Below, one piece after another: positions 1 through 9,207 of a DNA stretch of 64,000 bases (its first letter is position 1; the number at the start of each line of letters is the position of its first letter). The translations under genes and the position numbers were made by a program. This DNA comes from Microbacterium sp. SORGH_AS_0969 (GTDB lineage: Bacteria > Actinomycetota > Actinomycetes > Actinomycetales > Microbacteriaceae): positions 2,294,001 to 2,358,000 of the forward strand of contig NZ_JAUTAG010000001.1 in assembly GCF_030818255.1 (NCBI RefSeq), in the 5' to 3' direction. Under the pieces are notes generated by a model. That model saw only the letters and a program-made list of their open reading frames with translations, ran no database searches and had not been told where the DNA came from.

Positions 1-209
1 ACATGCTCAACCGCAAGTGGATCGAGAACTGGTTCGTGTGGATCGGTGTGGACGTCGCCTTCGTGGCGCTCTCGATCGCCACCGGACTGTGGATCATCGC
101 CGCGCTGTACGCCCTGTTCATCGGGCTGTGCGTGAGCGGGCTGTGGTCGTGGCGCCGTGTGCAGAGCGAGTCGTCGGATGCCGTGCCCGCGGCGGACGCC
201 CGTGCCTGA
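1..209 (+). CDS. pnuC: PnuC-like nicotinamide riboside/NMN transporter, C-terminal end (partial)
   Basis: Only the last 70 or so residues are in the window; the gene begins upstream of base 1. The visible part has two hydrophobic segments and the segment RKWIENWFVWIGVDV, which matches the conserved Glu-Asn-Trp region of the last helices of PnuC vitamin transporters. PnuC is an inner-membrane facilitator for nicotinamide riboside, which is trapped inside the cell by phosphorylation. The next gene is a NadR-type enzyme whose GTG start lies inside the end of this gene, so uptake and trapping are translationally coupled. The assignment rests on this short segment and the neighbour. Confidence 0.72.
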   Translation, partial: MLNRKWIENWFVWIGVDVAFVALSIATGLWIIAALYALFIGLCVSGLWSWRRVQSESSDAVPAADARA

Positions 210-1272
210 GCGCCGCTACCGCCACGGCGTGGTCGTCGGCAAGTTCTACCCCCTCCACGTCGGGCACGCACACCTCATCCGCTCGGCCGTGCGCGCGTGC
301 GAGAAGGTCACGGTCGAGGTGATCGCGGCATCCGTCGAGTCGATCCCCCTCGACAGGCGGGCCGCGTGGGTGCGCGCGGACCACCCGACGGTGCGCGTGG
401 TCGATCTCCTCGACGACACCCCGGTCGACTTCGCCTCCGACACGGCGTGGGACGCGCACACCGCGACCATCGCGGGGCTTCTCGACGAACCGGTCGACGT
501 CGTCTTCACCTCCGACGAGTACGGGGCGGAACTCGCGCGCCGTCTCGGCGCGGACTGGGTGCAGATCGACCCCGGTCGACGCATCAACCCCGTCTCGGGA
601 ACGGCCATCCGCGCCGACCTCGACGCGCACTGGCACGAGCTCTCGCCGACGGTCCGTACCGACCTCGCCGCCCGCGTCGTCGTGCTCGGCGCGGAGTCGA
701 CAGGATCGACGACGCTCGCCGAGGCGCTCGCCGCCGAGCTTGGCACGCTCTGGGTGCCGGAGTACGGTCGCGAGCTGAGCGAGACGCGCGAGGGCGGGCT
801 CGAGGCGCCCTGGCGCAGCGACGAGTTCGACCTCGTCGTCGACCGGCAGATCGCCTGGGAACAGGATGCCGCGCGCCGGGCGCCGCGTCCGGTGCTGGTC
901 TGCGACACCGACGTGCTCGCCACCGCCCTGTGGCACGAGCGGTACGTGGGCACGGCCGCGCCGCGCATCTTCGCGCGGGCCGCGGCGCACCGCCCGGCGT
1001 TGTACATCCTCACGGGCGATCAGATTCCCTTCGTGCAGGACGGGATGCGCGACGGAGAGCACATCCGCGCCGATATGCAGAAGCGCTTCCGCGAGGTGCT
1101 CGCGGCGCAACCGGTGCCGTGGCTCGAGGTGCGGGGGACGGTCGCCGAGCGGGTGGCATCCGCTCTTCCCGCCATCCATCGAGCGGTGGCCGAAGCGACC
1201 TCGTTCGCCGCTCCCATGGAGGGTCGACCGCACGCCGAGCAAGAGGATCTGCGGCGGCGGGCCGGCGGTTAG
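202..1272 (+). CDS. nadR: NadR-like NMN adenylyltransferase / ribosylnicotinamide kinase
   Basis: About 356 residues with two domains. The N-terminal domain opens with GKFYPLHVGHAHLI, the HxGH nucleotidyltransferase motif that makes NAD from NMN and ATP. The C-terminal domain is the P-loop kinase fold that phosphorylates nicotinamide riboside. Its P-loop reads GAESTGSTT, so Ser169 stands where the usual Walker A lysine would be; kinase activity should therefore not be assumed. No N-terminal repressor helix-turn-helix is present, unlike enterobacterial NadR. I chose the GTG at 202, which overlaps the pnuC stop by eight bases; an ATG at 178 is in frame and would add eight residues. Works with the upstream PnuC in NAD salvage. 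Confidence 0.85.
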   Translation: MPERRYRHGVVVGKFYPLHVGHAHLIRSAVRACEKVTVEVIAASVESIPLDRRAAWVRADHPTVRVVDLLDDTPVDFASDTAWDAHTATIAGLLDEPVDVVFTSDEYGAELARRLGADWVQIDPGRRINPVSGTAIRADLDAHWHELSPTVRTDLAARVVVLGAESTGSTTLAEALAAELGTLWVPEYGRELSETREGGLEAPWRSDEFDLVVDRQIAWEQDAARRAPRPVLVCDTDVLATALWHERYVGTAAPRIFARAAAHRPALYILTGDQIPFVQDGMRDGEHIRADMQKRFREVLAAQPVPWLEVRGTVAERVASALPAIHRAVAEATSFAAPMEGRPHAEQEDLRRRAGG

Positions 1273-1275
1273 GCT
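1270..1275 (+). promoter_or_regulatory. Putative -10 box of a leaderless promoter for the MoxR operon
   Basis: TAGGCT lies six bases before the ATG at 1282 and overlaps the nadR stop codon. The same geometry, a TAnnnT box six or seven bases before the start codon, occurs before the genes at 31213, 50274, 52440 and 57715. No convincing -35 element is seen here. Confidence 0.4.
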
Positions 1276-1281
1276 GGCGCG

Positions 1282-2853
1282 ATGGCGGACCGCTGGCACA
1301 AGCTCTCGCAGGCACCCACCACGGCGGGAACGGGGGAGGGGACGGCCTCGATGACGGCCGCCGACCTGTTCCGTGACACCGCCGAGACGGTCGCGGTGCC
1401 GCTCGACGAGAAGCTCCGCCAGACCTACTACTGGATCGTCAACCGCGCGGTGATCTCGCCGTACTACGACGTCGAGTTCTCGTCTGGCGCGCCGCTCGCC
1501 TACGCCCTCGGCGACGCGGGCGCCGAGCTGACCCTGCCGAGCGAGGCGTCGTTCTCGTCCAACGTCCTCCTTCCGCTGTTGAGCTTCGCGGTCGGGGGCA
1601 AGTGCCTACTCGTCGGCGGTCCGGGGCGCGGCAAGACGACCGTCGCGGTGCTCATGGGCGTCCTCGCCGGCTCCACGCCCGACGACGTGCGCCGCGGGGT
1701 GCAGCAGGGACAGCCGCAGCTCACGATCAGCGACCTCGTCGGCATCCCTCTTCCCCGGGACCTCATGAACGCCGCGAGTCTCGCCGAGGTCGGCGTCGCG
1801 TGGCGCGATTGGCTGTCGCGGCCGGTCAAGATCGTCGACGAGTACAATCGCATCCCCACGAAGACGCAGTCGGCGCTGCTGACGATGGTCGCCGAGGGGT
1901 ACGTCGAGAGCCACGACCAGCTCAGGAAGACGGCGCCTGTGTCGGGGGTCGAGAGCTGGTTCTTCACAGCGAACGACGACGCCGGTGGGGGGACGTTCCC
2001 GGTCATCCAGGCGCTCCGCGACCGCATGGACGTCACGGTGCCCGCGGCCGGGTTCAACAGCCGTTTCCTCGACGAGCTGATCACGCGCGTCGAAGCCGGC
2101 GAGAAGCCCGAGGAGCACGTCCCCGCCGAGCTCGTCTTCGCGCCCGAGGAGCAGACCGCGATGCGGGCGGCGATCCGCGCGGTGCCCGTGCCCGTCGAGG
2201 TGCGGCGGCGACTGGAGTTCTTCCTCAGTCACTTCGAGTTCGTCCAGGGCGGCGGGCGACGCTTCGAGTACCGCACGAAAGACACCGTCACGACCGCCGG
2301 CGGAAAGGTCGCCGAGACGATCGAGGCGAATTCGGGTGCCGATCTCATGGCCGATCTCGGCGCCCAGACGCTGAACGGGCTCTCGGTACGCGCGTTGCAG
2401 ACCCTCATCGTGTACGCCAAGGCGGTCGCGTGGTTCCGTGGGCGCGACGAGGTCTCGCTCGCCGACGTCGCCGCGATGGTGCCCTTCGTACTGCGCGGCA
2501 AGCTGCTGCCGAACCCCACGCACCCACGTTTCGACGTCGGTGTCGAGCGCGAACTGTCGACCGACCTCATGAGCTGGCTGAGCGATCTCTTCGCCGAGTC
2601 GTGCCGTCAGTACGACGCGCTCGGACGCGGACGTCAGGATCCGGTCGGAGAGCTCCTCGCGCAACTGGATGCCGGACTCGACGGGGTCTCCGCCGTCGAG
2701 GCCTCGCGGCGCCTGACGGCGGTCGAGGCGCGCCTGCGCGCCGCGTCGACCTCGGGCAAGCTGTACGGCCGCGACTTCGACGACCTGACCGCGCTGAAGT
2801 ACCTGCACCAGCGCTACACCGCCTACCTCCGCTGGGTCGAGGGGCGGGCGTGA
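1282..2853 (+). CDS. MoxR-family AAA+ ATPase
   Basis: 523 residues. Walker A is GGPGRGKTT around residues 111-119 (Lys118), and Walker B is KIVDEYNRIP with Asp186 and Glu187, followed by an AAA+ sensor region with FFTANDDAGGG. MoxR ATPases are chaperone-like and usually act with a von Willebrand A (VWA) partner to insert metals or remodel targets. Such a partner is encoded two genes downstream, and the reading frames overlap, so this is the first gene of a tightly coupled operon running to 7428. The long C-terminal part (from about residue 300) is probably a helical lid plus a family-specific region. The substrate of this system is unknown. Confidence 0.88.
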   Translation: MADRWHKLSQAPTTAGTGEGTASMTAADLFRDTAETVAVPLDEKLRQTYYWIVNRAVISPYYDVEFSSGAPLAYALGDAGAELTLPSEASFSSNVLLPLLSFAVGGKCLLVGGPGRGKTTVAVLMGVLAGSTPDDVRRGVQQGQPQLTISDLVGIPLPRDLMNAASLAEVGVAWRDWLSRPVKIVDEYNRIPTKTQSALLTMVAEGYVESHDQLRKTAPVSGVESWFFTANDDAGGGTFPVIQALRDRMDVTVPAAGFNSRFLDELITRVEAGEKPEEHVPAELVFAPEEQTAMRAAIRAVPVPVEVRRRLEFFLSHFEFVQGGGRRFEYRTKDTVTTAGGKVAETIEANSGADLMADLGAQTLNGLSVRALQTLIVYAKAVAWFRGRDEVSLADVAAMVPFVLRGKLLPNPTHPRFDVGVERELSTDLMSWLSDLFAESCRQYDALGRGRQDPVGELLAQLDAGLDGVSAVEASRRLTAVEARLRAASTSGKLYGRDFDDLTALKYLHQRYTAYLRWVEGRA

Positions 2854-3503
2854 TCCGTCGCCCCGGGCATCTCGCAGACACCGAGCCGCCGACCGGGGTG
2901 CCGACCGACGTCCCGGGGCTCGACTTCGAGCGCGCGGGGATCAACGTCGAGTCGGGGGGCGGGTCCGCCGAGCGGTTCTGGCACGCGCTCGCCGCCGGGC
3001 AGGCGATGCTGCCGGTCGATGTGCCGAGCGATCTCGTCGTCGCCCTCGCGGGGATCGCGGGTTGGCGTGCCGGGGTGCTGGGCCTCCGCGACGACGCCCT
3101 CGCTCACCTCCCCGAGGTCCCGCCGGCCGCGGCCGCGGCCGCGCTGGGTATCGCCGAGGGCGAGCTCGGCGCGTTCGCCGAGCGCCAGCGCACCGACCGC
3201 TTCTGGTGGCCGGGTCGCGCGGGCCAGCGCGGGTACGTGTGTGCGGTCGGCGGCTTCGCCGGGCTCGGGGGTGCGTGGACCGCCCCGCCCACCGACCCGA
3301 GACCGCTGCACGACGACGGCGCCTTCGCCGTGCGCGCGGGGGAGCGCTGGTGGCGCGTCGACGCCGATGTGTGGGGCTCGCGACTCGTCGCGCTCGAGGG
3401 GGAGCCGCTGACGGCGCTCGGACGGGGCGCGGGGCCCACGGCATCCCTCCTCACCTTCGCCGAGTCGTACCTCGCGTGGATCTACGTCGCGGGGCCCGCG
3501 TGA
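2850..3503 (+). CDS. Uncharacterised protein of the MoxR-VWA operon
   Basis: About 217 residues. The GTG start overlaps the moxR stop (GTGA), and its own stop overlaps the next GTG the same way. There is no signal peptide or membrane segment. It is rich in Ala, Trp and Gly, with a Trp-rich middle (RFWWPGRAGQRGYVC) and a C-terminal half that looks like beta strands. I do not recognise a family. Its conserved-looking position between MoxR and the VWA protein suggests an adaptor or regulator of that pair; this is inference from position only. Confidence 0.7.
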   Translation: MIRRPGHLADTEPPTGVPTDVPGLDFERAGINVESGGGSAERFWHALAAGQAMLPVDVPSDLVVALAGIAGWRAGVLGLRDDALAHLPEVPPAAAAAALGIAEGELGAFAERQRTDRFWWPGRAGQRGYVCAVGGFAGLGGAWTAPPTDPRPLHDDGAFAVRAGERWWRVDADVWGSRLVALEGEPLTALGRGAGPTASLLTFAESYLAWIYVAGPA

Positions 3504-5326
3504 CGGGGCCTCGCGTGAAGACGGCCGCGCTCGAGGGGGACGTCCGCCGCGCGTGGGAGAGCGCGCAGGAGCTCTGGGGCGTGCACATGCACGATCCCGA
3601 GTTGCGTCCCGGCGCGGGGAGGAGCCACGGGGCTCCGGCGTGGTTCCGCTTTCCTCCGGCGATCGTCGTCGACCCGCGCATGGTGGCCGAGCTCGGCGGC
3701 GCGGGCGAGATGGAGAGCGTCTTCGCGCACGAGCTCGGGCACCACGCCCTCGCACCCGGGACGCGTCTGGATTCGCTGAAGATCCGCCACCAGCTGGCGC
3801 GGACTCTCGTCGCGGCGGGAGCGAGCTCGGTGCGAGACGACGATGTCGCGATGCTGTCGAACCTGTGGACCGACCTGCTCGTCAACGCCCGGGTGGCCCT
3901 GCTGCAGCGGCGGCGCGACGGGACGGGCGAGCCGGGCATCGTGCGGCTGTCGCGCGCGCTGTACCGCGCCTCGCGCGACACGGGCGGTCGGCTCTGGTGG
4001 GTATACCTCCGGACGTACGAGCTGCTGTGGAACCTGCCGGGGGGAACGCTGTGCGCGATAGATCCGCCGCCGGCTCCGCCGCCGCAGGCCGCCACCGAGC
4101 ACCGCGACAAGGAGAAGAGCCGCGGGAGCTATCGCGGCCGCGAGGATCGGATGCGCGAGGCCCGCGCCGAGGCCGAGCAGGCGGCGCTCGAGCTCGCGGA
4201 AGCCACCATCACCCGCCCCGGTCTCGACGCCGACACTCTCGCCGAGCTCGTGCGCACGTTCGCCGGCGACGCTGTGTCGGGCGCGCTGCGCTTCGGCGTG
4301 CTGATGGCCCCCTATGTCGTCGCGCAGCGAGCGTCCGGGGCGTCGACGCCGGGCGGCGCGTGTTCCGCCGACGAGGCTCCCCCGGGAGCCGCCGAGCTCG
4401 GTCGCGTCCTGGCGGATCGCCGTCTCCAGGCACCTCTCCCTGTGCCGACCGGACGTGGGCCGGGCACGGCACGGTCCGCCGGGAACGGGTCGGGACAGGC
4501 GCTCGGCATCGCGGAGACCCTCGAGCTGTACGCGGGCGCGGACCAGGATGCCGTGATCGCGGCGTGGTACCGCTCCGAGGCCGCGCGATGGGTGCGTCCC
4601 TTCACGCAGCGCGCACCGTCGACGCCGGCCGAAGAACTGCCCGGCCCCGTCGAGACGTGGGAGACCGGCGACGACCTGGCCGATCTCGACTGGCCCGCGA
4701 CCCTGCGCGCCGGGGGCGTCATCGTCCCCGGCATCACGACCCGTCGGCGCTCCTTCCTCGCCGACGAGCCGGTGCCGCGCGAGGCGAGCATCACGCTGGA
4801 CCTGTACATCGACTCGTCCGGATCGATGCCGAACCCTCGATCGGGGTCACCCGCTGTGCTGGCGGGCACGATCCTGGCGCTGTCGATCCTGCGGGGCGGC
4901 GGCCGGGTCCGCGTGGCGAGCTTCTCGGGCCCCGGGCAGGTCGCCGGCAGCGAGGACTTCACGCACGACCCGGTCCGCGTCGTTCGCGACCTCGCCCACT
5001 TCTTCGGCGGCGGGACGACCTTCCCGCTCGACCTGCTCGAGCGCCGCGCCGCGGGGCGGGGATCGGCGAGCGCCGAGGATCGTCGCCATCTCGTCGTGCT
5101 CTCGGACGACGGCCTGGTGTCGATGTTCGGGGCGGGCGATCCCGACCGAGCCGGGGTGGCGGCCCAGGTGCGGTCCACGCTGTCGACCGGCACGCTCGTC
5201 GTCCTCGACCGGTCGCGGCAGGTGGAGCCGCTCGCGCGGGCCGCCGGCTACGAGACGCTGTATCTCGAGACGATGGACGACGCCCCCGCGGCGTGCGCGA
5301 CCCTGGCGGAGGTGCTCAATGGCTGA
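3500..5326 (+). CDS. HExxH metallopeptidase-like protein with C-terminal VWA domain
   Basis: 608 residues from a GTG that overlaps the previous stop. Near the N-terminus HELGHH (His77, Glu78, His81) is a zincin-type metal site. A charged helical stretch follows around residues 195-235. The C-terminal third is a VWA domain whose MIDAS motif DSSGS begins at Asp438. VWA proteins are the normal partners of MoxR ATPases. The peptidase-like site in the same chain suggests the ATPase may unfold or load substrate onto it, or that the site is only structural. No signal peptide, so cytoplasmic. The fusion and its neighbours are unusual (see findings). Confidence 0.82.
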   Translation: MTGPRVKTAALEGDVRRAWESAQELWGVHMHDPELRPGAGRSHGAPAWFRFPPAIVVDPRMVAELGGAGEMESVFAHELGHHALAPGTRLDSLKIRHQLARTLVAAGASSVRDDDVAMLSNLWTDLLVNARVALLQRRRDGTGEPGIVRLSRALYRASRDTGGRLWWVYLRTYELLWNLPGGTLCAIDPPPAPPPQAATEHRDKEKSRGSYRGREDRMREARAEAEQAALELAEATITRPGLDADTLAELVRTFAGDAVSGALRFGVLMAPYVVAQRASGASTPGGACSADEAPPGAAELGRVLADRRLQAPLPVPTGRGPGTARSAGNGSGQALGIAETLELYAGADQDAVIAAWYRSEAARWVRPFTQRAPSTPAEELPGPVETWETGDDLADLDWPATLRAGGVIVPGITTRRRSFLADEPVPREASITLDLYIDSSGSMPNPRSGSPAVLAGTILALSILRGGGRVRVASFSGPGQVAGSEDFTHDPVRVVRDLAHFFGGGTTFPLDLLERRAAGRGSASAEDRRHLVVLSDDGLVSMFGAGDPDRAGVAAQVRSTLSTGTLVVLDRSRQVEPLARAAGYETLYLETMDDAPAACATLAEVLNG

Positions 5327-5927
5327 CGCCGACGAACTCCTGAAGGTCTGGGCGAGCATGGCCCCGCCCGAGGGTGAGACCTGGTCGCTCGCGCGCCCCG
5401 GGCCCGCGCTCGACGCGGTCGCCGCACGGTTGTCGAGTGTGCCACGGTCGTTCCTCGACGACGACGTGTCGATCAGGGCGCTGTCGGGCGACATCGCGGG
5501 TGCCGAGTGCGCTTCTGCGGCCTACGCCGACGATGCCCGGGTGCGCCGCGGCGCGGCGATCGGGCTCTGGCTCCTCGCGAGCGAGGAGATCGTCGAGCCC
5601 TTCCGCCCGACCCTCGCCGGGCCGTGGGCGCTCCGCGCCGTCGACTCCCTCGGGCTCCGGGTCGCACCGGTCGTCGATCCGCTCGACTGGCTCGCCGACG
5701 ACGAACGCCGGGAGGAAGCGGCACGCACCTTCCTGCTGTGGGCCGGGTTCGTCCCCGCGGGAGAGGACCGCGCGACCGCGCAAGCGCTCTGGCAGGCGCG
5801 CGACTCGCTCCGGCGCAGCAGCGCGCTCGCCGAGGCCTACGCCGCGTACGAGCACCGCGAAGAGATCGCGCGGCGGCTCGCCGAGGCCCGGGCGAGGGAG
5901 GCGGCGGCGAGGTACTCCAGTGAGTGA
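5319..5927 (+). CDS. Uncharacterised helical protein of the MoxR-VWA operon
   Basis: 202 residues, starting within the last codons of the VWA gene and overlapping the next start by eight bases. It is acidic and mostly alpha-helical, with Ala/Arg/Glu-rich C-terminal helices (REEIARRLAEARARE) that may form a coiled coil. No signal peptide, membrane segment or catalytic motif is visible, and I do not recognise the family. Translational coupling on both sides makes it an integral part of the operon. Confidence 0.68.
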   Translation: MADADELLKVWASMAPPEGETWSLARPGPALDAVAARLSSVPRSFLDDDVSIRALSGDIAGAECASAAYADDARVRRGAAIGLWLLASEEIVEPFRPTLAGPWALRAVDSLGLRVAPVVDPLDWLADDERREEAARTFLLWAGFVPAGEDRATAQALWQARDSLRRSSALAEAYAAYEHREEIARRLAEARAREAAARYSSE

Positions 5928-7428
5928 GCCCCGCGGCCTTCCGACTGCCTCCGAAACGGTGGCGGGGAGTGACAGCGGAGACCCGTCCCGCGGCATCGGC
6001 GGCGTGCCGAAGGTGCCGGCACCTGCCCCGATGGCCCCGGCGCGGAGCGACGGCGGTGGGCGGCAGTCGGGGACGGCGCCCGACCCCGACGATCCGCTCG
6101 CGCTCGGCGAGTACCGCCCGGGCTCCGCGGCGGTGCTCACGGATGCCGAGCGCTGGCCGACCCTCGACGCCCCCGCCGCGGAACGCCTCCGCCGCTGGCG
6201 CACCCACCCCTCCGCGCCCGCCTGGGTGCACGCGACCGGCGACCGGCTCACCGCCGAGGCGATCGAGCGCACGCGTACGCCGCTTCCGCTCGAGGGCTGG
6301 CTCGACGAGCACCTCGCGACGGCGCGGAAGCTCCCGTTCTATCGGGGGCACACGGGGCTGCGCACCCTCGCGGACTTCCCCTCGATCGCCCGCGCCGATC
6401 TCGCGGCCGACGTCTCGGCGTTCGTGCCGCTCGACGCCGACCTCGACCGCATGCTGCACGGCACGAGCTCGGGCTCGACGGGAGCTGCGCTCGTCATCCC
6501 CGACGACGTCGAAGAGGTCGCCCGGGGCTTCCACCTCCTCGTCGATCTCGCCCGCCGTGCGGGTGTCGAGTGGACCCCGGATGCCGAGCGCCTCGCGCTC
6601 GTCTGGGTGCTGCAGCAGCGCCAGGCGTTCACCTACATCTCGCTGATCAGCGGCTTCGCCCACCGGGCGATGGCGCGCGTGAACCTCGACGCGCGCGCCT
6701 GGCGCGCGGCATCCGATCGCTCCCGATTCCTCGCGGACGCGAACCCGCAGGTGATCTCGGGCAACCCGACGAGCCTCGCCGAGCTGCTGAGCGACGATCT
6801 GCGCGAGGTGCTGCGGCCGCTCGCCCTGTTCTCGGGCGCGATGGCGTTGTCGCGGCCCCTGCGTGCCGAGCTCGAGACCGCGTTCGCGTGCCCGGTCATC
6901 GACGTCTACGGCCTCCACGAGACGCGACCGATCGCCGCGCGCACCGACGACGGGCCGTTCCGGGTGCTGGACCGGCGCGTGCTCGTCGAGATCCTGGATG
7001 CCGCGGGCGACCCGGTGCCCGAAGGCGAGATGGGCGAGATCACGGTGACGGCGGGAGAGAACCCGCTGCTCCCGCTCGTGCGGTATCGCACGGGCGACGT
7101 GGGGCGTCTCGTGCGGTTCCCCGATGGTGCGGTCGGGATCGCCGATCTCGAGGGGCGCGAGCACACCGAGTTCGTCACCGGTTCCGGCGTGCGCGTTCCC
7201 TCGGTCGATCTCACCCAGCAGCTGCAGAGCCACGGCGCGCTCGGCTGGTCGGTCGTGCAAAGCGCCGGGGGCCCGGTCGAGGTGACGGTGGTCGGTGGTG
7301 ACGCCGCGCGGATCCGTGAGGCGCTCGTCGTGCTGCTCGCGCAGCCGGTCGAGGTCGCGCGCGTGGACCGCCTCATCGACCTCGGCGAGGGCAAGCCCCG
7401 ACGCTTCCGCTCCGCGGCGACGGCGTGA
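5920..7428 (+). CDS. PaaK/CapK-like adenylate-forming enzyme
   Basis: 502 residues from a GTG overlapping the previous stop. The adenylation loop is TSSGSTGAA; YGLHETRP fits the A5 motif and YRTGDVGRL the A7-A8 hinge of the ANL superfamily, closest to phenylacetate-CoA ligase and CapK-like proteins. Such enzymes activate a carboxylate as an acyl-AMP and transfer it to CoA or another acceptor. The first 60 or so residues are Pro/Gly/Ala-rich and probably disordered. There is no thiolation domain and no phenylacetate gene nearby. Its place at the end of the MoxR-VWA operon suggests that the acyl chemistry serves that system; the substrate is unknown. Confidence 0.78.
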   Translation: MSEPRGLPTASETVAGSDSGDPSRGIGGVPKVPAPAPMAPARSDGGGRQSGTAPDPDDPLALGEYRPGSAAVLTDAERWPTLDAPAAERLRRWRTHPSAPAWVHATGDRLTAEAIERTRTPLPLEGWLDEHLATARKLPFYRGHTGLRTLADFPSIARADLAADVSAFVPLDADLDRMLHGTSSGSTGAALVIPDDVEEVARGFHLLVDLARRAGVEWTPDAERLALVWVLQQRQAFTYISLISGFAHRAMARVNLDARAWRAASDRSRFLADANPQVISGNPTSLAELLSDDLREVLRPLALFSGAMALSRPLRAELETAFACPVIDVYGLHETRPIAARTDDGPFRVLDRRVLVEILDAAGDPVPEGEMGEITVTAGENPLLPLVRYRTGDVGRLVRFPDGAVGIADLEGREHTEFVTGSGVRVPSVDLTQQLQSHGALGWSVVQSAGGPVEVTVVGGDAARIREALVVLLAQPVEVARVDRLIDLGEGKPRRFRSAATA

Positions 7429-7430
7429 CA

Positions 7431-7462
7431 CGAGCCCCCTCCCGACACGGGGAGGGGGCTCG
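7431..7462. terminator. Bidirectional intrinsic terminator
   Basis: A 13-bp inverted repeat (7431-7443 with 7450-7462) around a six-base loop lies between the convergent PaaK-like and aceB genes and can terminate both. Confidence 0.8.
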
Positions 7463-7477
7463 CGGCTCCGGCCGCCG

Positions 7478-9151
7478 TCAGTCGAGGTACTTCGCGTACG
7501 CCGGCAGGGTGAGGAACGCCGGGAACTCCGGACGCAGAGCCACCTCGCGGAACACCGCGGCGGCGTCGTCGAAGCGGTCGCCGTCGGTGCGCGGCACCTC
7601 GGCCAGCACCTCGTCGAGCAGACCCTCGACGAGGGACCGGGTGATCGTGTCGCCCTCGGCGGTCTCGCGGTCCTGGTGGATCCACTGCCAGATCTGCGAG
7701 CGCGAGATCTCGGCGGTCGCGGCATCCTCCATGAGGTCGTCGATCGCCACGGCGCCGAGGCCCCGCAGCCACGCCTCGATGTAGCGGATCGCCACCGAGA
7801 CGTTGCCGCGCACGCCCGCCGTCGTCACGGGGAGGCCGATCCGCAGGTCGAGCAGGTCGGCGGGATCGACCGCCACCTCCTCGCGCGTACGGTGCAGCTG
7901 GTTCTCGCGCTCGCCGAGCACGGCGTCGAACTCGGCGCGCGCCACCGGGATCAGATCGGGGTGGGCCACCCACGTGCCGTCGAAACCGTCACCGGCCTCG
8001 CGGCGCTTGTCGGCGGCGACCTTCTCGAACGCCGCCTCGGTCACCTCGGGCTTGCGGCGGTTGGGGATGAAGGCGCTCATCCCGCCGATCGCGTACGCGC
8101 CCCGCTTGTGGCAGGTCCGCACGAGCAGCTCGGTGTAGGCCCGCATGAACGGCACCGTCATGGTGACCTCGCTGCGGTCGGGGAGCACGAACCGCGCCCC
8201 GCGCCCGCGGTAGGTCTTGATGATCGAGAAGATGTAGTCCCAGCGCCCGGCGTTCAGCCCCGCGCAGTGGTCGCGGAGGGCGAAGAGGATCTCCTCCATC
8301 TCGAACGCCGCGGGCAGCGTCTCGATCAGCACCGTCGCACGGATCGTGCCGTGCGCGAGACCCAGACGCTCCTCGGTGAACGAGAACACGTCGTCCCACA
8401 GTCGTGCCTCCTCGGCCGACTCGATCTTCGGCAGGTAGAAGTACGGCCCGCGGCCCGCGGCGATCAGCGCGTGCGCGTTGTGGAACACGTACAGCCCGTA
8501 GTCGACGAGGGATCCGGATGCCGGCAGCTCGCGGCCCGAACGGTCGATGAACGTCACGTGCTTCTCGGGCAGGTGCCATCCGCGCGGGCGCATCACGATC
8601 GTCGGGGTGCGCTCGGCGGTGACCTCGTAGCGCTTGCCCTCGGGGCTCGTGAACGACAGCTGCCCGCGGATCGCGTCGAACAGCGAGAGCTGACCGCCGA
8701 TGACGTTCCGCCAGGTGGGGGAGGTGGCATCCTCTTGGTCGGCCAACCACACCCGCGCGCCGGAGTTCAGCGCGTTGATGGTCATCTTGGGGTCGGTGGG
8801 TCCGGTGATCTCGACGCGGCGGTCTTCGAGGCCCGGGCCCGCGCCGGCCACACGCCACGACGGGTCGTCGCGGATGTGCGCGGTGTCGGCGCGGAAGTGC
8901 GGGTCGTCGCCCGTGCCGATCTCGAAGCGCCGGCGCTCGCGCGCGGCCAGCCGGTCGTGTCGGCGCCGCGCGAAGCGGTCGTGGAGCTCGGCGACGAAGG
9001 CGATCGCCGCGGGGGTGAGGATCTCGGCATCCCGTCCTTCGAGGGGGCGCTCGAGGCGCAGGTGCGGGATGGATGCCGGAGCGCTCGGCATCCGGGATCC
9101 GTCGGTGCTCGCGCGGGTCGGGGTGGGCGGGGGAGAGGTGATGAGGGTCAT
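7478..9151 (-). CDS. aceB: Malate synthase A
   Basis: 557 residues, the usual length of the A isoform. The family signature LNAGRWDYIFS and the surrounding TYRGRGARFVLPDRSEVTMTVPFMRAY block are intact. It condenses glyoxylate with acetyl-CoA to give malate, the second step of the glyoxylate shunt, in the cytoplasm. Isocitrate lyase lies 140 bases upstream on the same strand, with a palindrome between them. A RamB-type regulator is divergent from aceA, so the shunt genes are probably controlled by acetate or acyl-CoA status. Confidence 0.95.
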   Translation of the reverse strand: MTLITSPPPTPTRASTDGSRMPSAPASIPHLRLERPLEGRDAEILTPAAIAFVAELHDRFARRRHDRLAARERRRFEIGTGDDPHFRADTAHIRDDPSWRVAGAGPGLEDRRVEITGPTDPKMTINALNSGARVWLADQEDATSPTWRNVIGGQLSLFDAIRGQLSFTSPEGKRYEVTAERTPTIVMRPRGWHLPEKHVTFIDRSGRELPASGSLVDYGLYVFHNAHALIAAGRGPYFYLPKIESAEEARLWDDVFSFTEERLGLAHGTIRATVLIETLPAAFEMEEILFALRDHCAGLNAGRWDYIFSIIKTYRGRGARFVLPDRSEVTMTVPFMRAYTELLVRTCHKRGAYAIGGMSAFIPNRRKPEVTEAAFEKVAADKRREAGDGFDGTWVAHPDLIPVARAEFDAVLGERENQLHRTREEVAVDPADLLDLRIGLPVTTAGVRGNVSVAIRYIEAWLRGLGAVAIDDLMEDAATAEISRSQIWQWIHQDRETAEGDTITRSLVEGLLDEVLAEVPRTDGDRFDDAAAVFREVALRPEFPAFLTLPAYAKYLD

Positions 9152-9207
9152 GGTCGTGGCTTTCTGTGTCGGTGGCGTCCCCTGGCGGCTCGCGGCCGCG
9201 AAGTGTT

